From Candidatus Aminicenantota bacterium (lineage in GTDB: Bacteria > Acidobacteriota > Aminicenantia > UBA2199), in NCBI GenBank assembly GCA_024644125.1, contig JAHELQ010000127.1, positions 1 through 11,510 of the forward strand: a DNA stretch of 11,510 bases, given 5' to 3'. Shown here piece after piece: positions 6,506 to 11,510 of the stretch. The translations under genes and the position numbers were made by a program. Under the pieces are notes generated by a model that did no database searches, was not told the origin of the DNA, and worked only from the letters and a program-made list of their open reading frames with translations. Position 1 is the first letter of the stretch, and the number at the start of each line of letters is the position of its first letter.

Positions 6506-8185
6506 ATGCCAAAAAAAATAGTGTTAGCGTTATTACCCTACTGGAATCCCTTTTTTCCACCCCTGGGGATTTCATGCATCAAAGGAGAATTGCAGACCCA
6601 CGGCTATGAGGTGAAAACCATCGACGCAAACGTGTTGGAAGAATTCCGCAAGATCTACGACCAATACTTCCAGGTGTTCAGGGACTTTATCCCGGAATAC
6701 AATCAAGGCAATCTGTACAATATCGGCCACGACGTGATGCAGAACCATATGATGGCCTATCTCAATTATAAAGATCCGCAGGTCTATCGACAGGTGCTGG
6801 AATCCCTGGTGCAAAAAACATTCTATTGCGCCTTCCCGGAAGAATTGATCGACCGGTTGGAACCTCCCATCGAGGAATTCTATCAAAAATTGGAATATTT
6901 TATGCAGGACCTTTTGGAGCGGGAAACGCCGGATGTTCTGGGACTTTCGGTGTTTAGCGGCGCGTTGCCGGCATCGGTCTTCGCGTTCAAACATTGCCGC
7001 CGTCATTTTCCCCATATCAAGACCGTCATGGGGGGCGGAATCTTCGCCGAGCACCTGGCGCCCGGTTCGCCCAATTACCACCACTTTTTGGAAGAAACCG
7101 TAGAATATATCGATAAACTCTTCATAGGCGAAGGGGAGGTGCTGCTGCTGAAATACCTGCGGGGTGAATTGCCGGATTCCAAACGGGTATATACTCTTCA
7201 GGACATCGACATGGAGACCATGGAAATCGCCGCCGCCCAGGTACCGGATTTCTCCGACTATGATTTTAGCTATTACCCGCAATTGGCGTTCTATACCTCC
7301 CGTTCCTGTCCCTTCAAGTGCGCGTTTTGTTCCGAAACCATTCAATGGGGAAAATTCCGCAAAAAAGACGGGGCTCAGGCGGCGCGCGAGTTGATCTCGC
7401 TGCACCGGAAACACAAGCACCAATTGTTCTTGATGGGAGATTCGCTGATGAATCCCACCATCACTAGTTTCTCCAATGAGTTGTTGAAATTCGAGGAGGC
7501 GGTCTATTGGGATGGGTATCTGCGCATCGATAAAAATGTCTGCGATATGGGAAACACGTTTTTATGGCGGCGGGCCGGTCTATTTCGTGCCCGTTTGGGG
7601 ATCGAGAGCGTGTCGCCGCGAGTGTTGGATCTGATGGATAAACATCTCAGCGTGGACGATATCCGCAAGGCGGTCTCAGCTCTCGCAGGAGCCGGAATTA
7701 AGACCTCCACCATGTGGCTCATCGGTTTCCCCGGCGAGACCGAGGAGGACTTCCAGGCCATGTTGGATTTTCTGGAAGAGATGAAAGACGACGTCTACCA
7801 GGTGGATTGCAACACCTTTCGCTATTTTCTCAAAGGCCAGGCCGGCTCGGATCATTGGGGTTACAAAAATGAGCCGCTCTACCCGGAAGACACCGAACGG
7901 ATGTTATTGATCGAGCACTGGAAGTTGGACTGCCAACCTACCAGGGAGGAGACCTACGACCGCCATTGCCGGTTGATGGAGCATTGCAGAAAATTGGGAA
8001 TCCCCAATCCCTACTTCATGCTTGACGCCTACAAAGCGGATGAGCGCTGGAATGCGTTGCACGAAAACGCCGCGCCATCCATCATTGAATTCAAAGGGGA
8101 TAGTTATGTGGACGAATGCAAGCGGATCCAGCCTTACCGGTTGGCTGTGCAAACCGTTGAAGACGACGGTGATTTTTGCCTGTAG
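6506..8185 (+). CDS. Cobalamin-binding radical SAM enzyme, free-standing
   Basis: A 559-residue protein with the usual order: an N-terminal B12-binding fold, then radical SAM. The N-terminus has the strand KIVLALLPY and PPLGISCIKGEL. A charged helical segment of roughly 110 residues interrupts the fold before TPDVLGLSVFSG, followed by VMGGGIF (about 174-180) and FIGEGE (206-211). The cluster motif is CPFKCAFC (C268, C272, C275), followed by LFLMGDS, RLGIESVS and WLIGFPGETEEDF, typical radical SAM strands. The C-terminal region after about residue 430 is family-specific and not recognised. The start has a good ribosome site, GGGAAGG at 6495-6501, 4 nt from ATG. The gene sits between two NRPS genes with gaps of 18 and 30 bp, so it is almost surely co-transcribed. 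The protein ends in an acidic tail, EDDGDFCL, like the NRPS tails, suggesting it docks to the assembly line. Members of this broad superfamily methylate unactivated carbon or phosphorus, or do other radical rearrangements; the substrate here is unknown. Confidence 0.93.
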   Translation: MPKKIVLALLPYWNPFFPPLGISCIKGELQTHGYEVKTIDANVLEEFRKIYDQYFQVFRDFIPEYNQGNLYNIGHDVMQNHMMAYLNYKDPQVYRQVLESLVQKTFYCAFPEELIDRLEPPIEEFYQKLEYFMQDLLERETPDVLGLSVFSGALPASVFAFKHCRRHFPHIKTVMGGGIFAEHLAPGSPNYHHFLEETVEYIDKLFIGEGEVLLLKYLRGELPDSKRVYTLQDIDMETMEIAAAQVPDFSDYDFSYYPQLAFYTSRSCPFKCAFCSETIQWGKFRKKDGAQAARELISLHRKHKHQLFLMGDSLMNPTITSFSNELLKFEEAVYWDGYLRIDKNVCDMGNTFLWRRAGLFRARLGIESVSPRVLDLMDKHLSVDDIRKAVSALAGAGIKTSTMWLIGFPGETEEDFQAMLDFLEEMKDDVYQVDCNTFRYFLKGQAGSDHWGYKNEPLYPEDTERMLLIEHWKLDCQPTREETYDRHCRLMEHCRKLGIPNPYFMLDAYKADERWNALHENAAPSIIEFKGDSYVDECKRIQPYRLAVQTVEDDGDFCL

Positions 8186-8200
8186 ATAGATTAAAAAAAA

Positions 8201-8209
8201 AAGGAAGGA
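8201..8209 (+). promoter_or_regulatory. Ribosome binding site of the second NRPS, after an A-tract
   Basis: AAGGAAGGA sits 6 nt before ATG 8216 and follows directly on a run of ten A residues (8193-8202). It is the strongest Shine-Dalgarno-like site in the window. No inverted repeat accompanies the A-tract, so it is not read as a terminator; it may keep the site unstructured. Confidence 0.65.
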
Positions 8210-8215
8210 CGCGCT

Positions 8216-11200
8216 ATGGAACGTAAAACAATGACCCAGGGTATGGCGGTTGCCGCCGGCCAAAAAAATAAGGAGCGGGATTTCTGGCTCGATACATTCA
8301 CGGGAGGAATAGAAAAAGCGGTGTTTCCCTCCGATAAAGTTGCCAGGGGCGCCTCGCCCGCAGGAAGCCTTCGATCGCTCGACATCGAATTCCCAACTCC
8401 AACCGTGGAGCGGATGCTTCAAATTGCCAATCAATCGGATTTCAGACTGTTTGTGATTTTGTCGGTGGGCTTGAATGTTCTGCTACACAAGTATACCGGC
8501 CTCGAAGCCATTGTCACCGGGTCGCCCATCACCCGGCAAGAAACGGACGGGAACCTCATCAATACGGTCTTGCCGTTGAAAAACACCATTACCGGCGACT
8601 CCACCTTCCGCAGTGTGTTGGGAGCGGTGAGAAATACTGTGATGGAGGCATCGGAACATCAAAATTATCCTCTCCAGGTCTTGATGAACAAGCTCGAGCT
8701 TCCCTGGACCCAGAAAGAGTTCGGTCTCTTTGATGTGGCGTTGCTGCTCGACAATATCCATAAAGAGTCCTATCTCTCTCATCTACCGCTCAAAATGAAG
8801 TTTTCTTTCACTCTTGACGGCGATAATTTTTCGGGAAAGGTTTTTTATTGCCCCGAATCTTATAGCGAACAGATGATGCATCGGATCATCGTTCATTACG
8901 GCAATCTGTTGGATTGGCTCTTCGCCCATGCCGACGATCCCATCAGGGACGCCCGCTATTTGACTGAGGAAGAACTGCACTATTATAAAGATGAAGCCTT
9001 CGATAACCTGGAACGTTCGCGACCGGTGATTCGTTCCATTATGGACGTGGCGGCCGGGGCGCCGGAAGAGCCGGCTCTGGAATGCGGCGAAGAATCGCTG
9101 AGCTATGGCTCGCTTGACCGTGAAAGCAACCGGTTGGCCAATTATTTGATTGAGGTGAAAAATGTCGGCAGAGGTGTTCTGGTCGGTATTCTTCTGGATA
9201 ATTCCATCGAAGCGGTAATAGCCATTCTCGGTATTCAAAAAAGTGGCGCAGCTTATGTTCCTATCGATCCTTCCTTTCCCGAAGCCCGCATCGCTGCCAT
9301 CATCGACGACGCAAACATCGGTGTTTTGATTTCGGAAAAACGTTATATTCGCACTCTCAACCGTCTGCAATGGCAATGCCGCACGCTGCATTCCTTCATC
9401 TGCCTGGACAGCGACGATGTGTATAGTGAAAGCGAGCAGGAACAAAACGCGTTGATGGATGTGAAACTCTGGGAATATGTGGCCCACACCGCCAACGATG
9501 ACATCACCGGCGGCGGCTGGCTCACGAGCTTTACCTCCGAACCGTTCTCGCGAAAGGAAATGGATGAGTATGGTGAGAACGTGATGCAAAAGCTCAAACC
9601 TTTACTGAACCCGGAGCTGAGGGTTCTCGAAATCGGCTGCGCTTCGGGTATCACCATGTACCGGGTGGCTCCATTGGTGGGCTATTATCACGGCACCGAC
9701 CTGTCCCCAACCATGATCGAGAACAACCGCGTTCATCTCACGTCCAATCGGCACATGAACATCGGACTCGAAGCCTTGCCGGCCCACCGCATCGGCGAGG
9801 TGACGGAGAAGGATTTTGGACTGGTAATCATCAATAGCGTTGTGCAGGCGTTTCATGGGCACAATTATTTGAGGCGGGTGATAGGCGATGTGATTGATTT
9901 GATGGGTGAAGAGGGCTATTTGTATGTGGGCGATGTGATGGATCAGGATTCGAAGCAGGCGCTCATCGACGAAACCATGTCGTTCCGCCGGCAAAGCGGC
10001 GACAAATCGCAACGTACCAAAACCGATTGGGACTCGGAACTTTTTGTCTCCCGCGCGTTTTTCCAGGACCTGGCCCGGGAATTTCCTCACATTGTGTCCG
10101 TGGAATGCTCGAAAAAAATCCATACTATCGAAAACGAGCTAACCAAATATCGCTACGATGTGATCATCAAAATCAAAAAAGGCGAGCGATCCACTGCGAT
10201 CCCCGGTACTAGACATAAATACCAGGAGGACAGGCGCGTGTTGGATGGCGTGTCTATTGATGCCCCGGCTGTCAATGTCGAAGCTGAAGATGCGGCTTAC
10301 GTTATCTACACCTCCGGCACCACCGGTAAACCAAAAGGGGTGGTGGTGGAACACCACAATCTGTCAAATTATGTGAAATGGGCTTCCGGCGCGTATGGAG
10401 TCGATGCTGGCGTGCGTTTTCCACTCTATACGTCGCTATCTTTCGACCTTACGATGACCTCCATTTTTGTTCCTCTCGCCTGGGGCGGCGTTGTCGTAAT
10501 TTACAAATCGGAACATAAGGAGGCGTCCATTCAAGAGATCATTCGGCAAAACCGCGTGCACAAAATCAAGTTGACCCCGTCTCATTTGAAATTGATACTG
10601 GACATGGAGTTGCCTCCGGCGGAAGACCTGATGCTGGATACCCTGATATTGGGAGGAGAAAATCTAGAGACCCTGCTCGCAAGCGACGTTCACGAAGCGT
10701 TTGGGGGGCAGGTGCGCATTTTTAATGAATACGGACCCACCGAAGCTACGGTAGGCTGTATGATTCATCGCTTCGATCCCGTCTCGAAGCGCGGACTTTC
10801 GGTTCCCATCGGCGTCGCTATCGAGAACACTTCCATTTATCTACTTGATCGGGATTTAAAACCGGTTCCCACCGGCGTGACCGGAGAGATCTATATCGCC
10901 GGAGCGGGAGTCGCCCGCGAGTACCTGGGCGAACCGGAAATGACCGCAGAGCGGTTCATCGAAGATCCGTTCCGCAATGGGTTTCACATGTACCGTACCG
11001 GCGATCTGGGGCGTCGTTTGAGTGACGGCTCGTTGGAATTTTTAGGGCGCGCCGACCAGCAATTGAAAATCAAAGGTTACCGCATCGAACCATCGGAAAT
11101 TGAACAAAAAATCCGCGATTACCGCGAAACCGGTTCGGTGGATCTCAACCGCGAGGCCCGGCTTTTTTCCGGCGGTCAAGAAGATGTCGCAGTCTGTTCC

Positions 11201-11510
11201 CGTTGCATGCTCACATCTCGTTATCCCGGCATTCAATTCGACGGCGACGGTGTTTGCAGCGTGTGCCTCGAGTATGAATCGTATAAAGATAAAAGTGACA
11301 ACTACTTTAAAACCAACGAAGATTTTCCGCGTATGGTGAGGGAAGCCTCCGCTCGAACAAACAGCAAGTACGATTGTTTGCTTCTGTTCTCCGGCGGCAA
11401 AGATAGTTCCTACGTGCTCTACCGGATGGTGGAGATGGGTTTGCGGGTGTTGGCCTTCACCTTTGATAACGGCTATCTTTCAGATGTGGCGTTGCAAAAT
11501 ATCAGGCTCA
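8216..11510 (+). CDS. NRPS: half-C / Asn-type A domain interrupted by methyltransferase / PP-loop amidotransferase-like domain (3' partial)
   Basis: The frame is open from ATG 8216 to the window end (1098 complete codons), so the C-terminus is missing. AAGGA at 8205-8209 lies 6 nt before the start. Residues about 20-285 are a condensation C-terminal lobe (ERDFWLD, NLINTVLPL, HQNYPLQVL) without HHxxxDG. The A domain begins with A1 LSYGSL (about 296) and A2 KSGAAYVPID (about 343). A SAM methyltransferase is then inserted (VLEIGCASG, 470-478), and the A domain resumes at A3 YTSGTTGKPKG (about 696). A5 is NEYGPTEATVG (837 on), A7 YRTGDL (926) and A8 LKIKGYRIEPSEIE (950-963). The pocket reads D-L-T-K-I-G-E-V-G before the A10 lysine, matching the Asn code DLTKLGEVGK with one I/L change. 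About 30 residues after A8 comes an N-type ATP pyrophosphatase segment with CSRC (994-997), CSVC (1014-1017) and FSGGKDSS (1058 on). No A10 or carrier domain is reached, so it is unknown whether the A domain resumes afterwards. Confidence 0.93.
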   Translation, partial: MERKTMTQGMAVAAGQKNKERDFWLDTFTGGIEKAVFPSDKVARGASPAGSLRSLDIEFPTPTVERMLQIANQSDFRLFVILSVGLNVLLHKYTGLEAIVTGSPITRQETDGNLINTVLPLKNTITGDSTFRSVLGAVRNTVMEASEHQNYPLQVLMNKLELPWTQKEFGLFDVALLLDNIHKESYLSHLPLKMKFSFTLDGDNFSGKVFYCPESYSEQMMHRIIVHYGNLLDWLFAHADDPIRDARYLTEEELHYYKDEAFDNLERSRPVIRSIMDVAAGAPEEPALECGEESLSYGSLDRESNRLANYLIEVKNVGRGVLVGILLDNSIEAVIAILGIQKSGAAYVPIDPSFPEARIAAIIDDANIGVLISEKRYIRTLNRLQWQCRTLHSFICLDSDDVYSESEQEQNALMDVKLWEYVAHTANDDITGGGWLTSFTSEPFSRKEMDEYGENVMQKLKPLLNPELRVLEIGCASGITMYRVAPLVGYYHGTDLSPTMIENNRVHLTSNRHMNIGLEALPAHRIGEVTEKDFGLVIINSVVQAFHGHNYLRRVIGDVIDLMGEEGYLYVGDVMDQDSKQALIDETMSFRRQSGDKSQRTKTDWDSELFVSRAFFQDLAREFPHIVSVECSKKIHTIENELTKYRYDVIIKIKKGERSTAIPGTRHKYQEDRRVLDGVSIDAPAVNVEAEDAAYVIYTSGTTGKPKGVVVEHHNLSNYVKWASGAYGVDAGVRFPLYTSLSFDLTMTSIFVPLAWGGVVVIYKSEHKEASIQEIIRQNRVHKIKLTPSHLKLILDMELPPAEDLMLDTLILGGENLETLLASDVHEAFGGQVRIFNEYGPTEATVGCMIHRFDPVSKRGLSVPIGVAIENTSIYLLDRDLKPVPTGVTGEIYIAGAGVAREYLGEPEMTAERFIEDPFRNGFHMYRTGDLGRRLSDGSLEFLGRADQQLKIKGYRIEPSEIEQKIRDYRETGSVDLNREARLFSGGQEDVAVCSRCMLTSRYPGIQFDGDGVCSVCLEYESYKDKSDNYFKTNEDFPRMVREASARTNSKYDCLLLFSGGKDSSYVLYRMVEMGLRVLAFTFDNGYLSDVALQNIRL
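8273..9000 (+). other. N-terminal half condensation domain (second example)
   Basis: Protein residues about 20-262 correspond only to the C-terminal lobe of a condensation domain: FWLDTF at the start, GNLINTVLPL (C5-like), SEHQNYPLQVLMNKL (C6-like) and a LFDVALLLDN strand. C1-C3, including the catalytic histidines, are absent. It parallels the start of the NRPS at 881, both in extent and in motif wording, so this is a repeated design in the operon rather than a chance truncation. Confidence 0.82.
9327..10285 (+). other. SAM-dependent methyltransferase domain inserted in the A domain (A2-A3 site)
   Basis: About 320 residues (371-690) separate A2 from A3. The segment has a leading WEYVAHTAND-GGGW region, an EMDEYGENVMQKL helix, and the class I methyltransferase motif I VLEIGCASG (470-478) followed by HGTDLS, LVIINSVVQ and GYLYVGDV strands. 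Methyltransferases interrupting A domains are an established NRPS theme, known at the A2-A3 and A8-A9 sites. This one most likely methylates the residue activated by the surrounding Asn-type A domain. Whether it acts on backbone N, side-chain N or carbon cannot be read from the sequence. Confidence 0.9.
11180..11510 (+). other. N-type ATP pyrophosphatase, WbpG/PseA amidotransferase-like (partial)
   Basis: The segment starts with CSRCMLTSRYPGIQFD and GVCSVC, two CxxC pairs of probable metal-binding character (C994, C997, C1014, C1017), followed by YDCLLLFSGGKDSSYVLY, in which SGGKDS is the pyrophosphate-binding PP-loop, and LAFTFDNGY. This layout is that of the sugar amidotransferases (WbpG, PseA, WbuX), which adenylate an amide oxygen and replace it with ammonia to give an amidine. 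Related PP-loop enzymes install sulphur. The domain is joined in frame to the A domain just after motif A8 and runs off the window, so its full length and what follows are not known. Confidence 0.85.

Noticed and set aside
6572..7423. Antisense open frame of 283 codons
   Set aside because: Fully overlaps the B12-binding half of the radical SAM gene; its translation is rich in His/Gln/Phe with no known fold, as expected of a shadow frame.
8186..8215. A-tract between the radical SAM gene and the later NRPS as a possible terminator
   Set aside because: There is no GC-rich hairpin before it, the run is A rather than T on the coding strand, and it leads straight into a strong ribosome binding site.
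8783..9589. Antisense open frame of 268 codons
   Set aside because: Opposite the half-C and A-domain start of the later NRPS; no domain or ribosome site supports it.
8216..11510. The later NRPS as a broken gene
   Set aside because: Read codon by codon it is open to the window edge with all expected motifs from A1 to A8; the missing end is due to the window limit.

Overview
This window is the middle of a large nonribosomal peptide synthetase (NRPS) operon, all on the + strand and almost entirely coding. Base composition is roughly balanced and Shine-Dalgarno-like purine runs precede the genes, so a bacterium is certain. The phylum cannot be settled from the sequence. The synthetase style (split modules, interrupted adenylation domains, cobalamin radical SAM enzymes) suggests an anaerobe or an uncultured bacterium of Firmicutes or Desulfobacterota type, but that is only a low-confidence impression.

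Layout: (1) bases 2-862, the 3' end of an NRPS gene, encoding the C-terminal lobe of a terminal condensation (C) domain; (2) bases 881-6487, an 1868-residue NRPS with the order half-C / A (interrupted) / T / full C; (3) bases 6506-8185, a free-standing cobalamin-binding radical SAM enzyme; (4) bases 8216 to the window end, an NRPS with the order half-C / A interrupted by a methyltransferase / PP-loop amidotransferase-like domain, cut by the window edge. Gaps are 18, 18 and 30 bp. No promoter, terminator, tRNA, mobile element or repeat array is visible.

The most unusual feature is a complete radical SAM plus cobalamin-binding unit of about 580 residues placed inside the adenylation domain of gene 2, between core motifs A2 and A3. 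The order of its two domains is reversed relative to normal cobalamin radical SAM proteins, as in a circular permutation. The A-domain pocket residues of gene 2 read DFWNIGMIHK, one conservative change from the classical Thr code. In gene 4 the A domain carries a SAM methyltransferase at A2-A3 and then, directly after motif A8, a WbpG/PseA-like N-type ATP pyrophosphatase domain with two CxxC pairs and an SGGKDS loop. Its visible pocket residues (DLTKIGEVG) match the Asn code. WbpG-type enzymes turn an amide into an amidine, so an Asn-derived side-chain amidine (or thioamide) is a testable prediction.

How the genes may work together: each synthetase with a visible end finishes in a C domain, and each following synthetase begins with only the C-terminal lobe of a C domain. 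All three proteins with a visible C-terminus, including the free radical SAM enzyme, end in D-F-x-(F/I/L)-COOH after an acidic stretch, which looks like a shared docking tail. The predicted partial product order is ...-Thr*-Asn*-..., with modification by up to two cobalamin radical SAM enzymes, one ordinary methyltransferase and one ATP-dependent amide-modifying domain.
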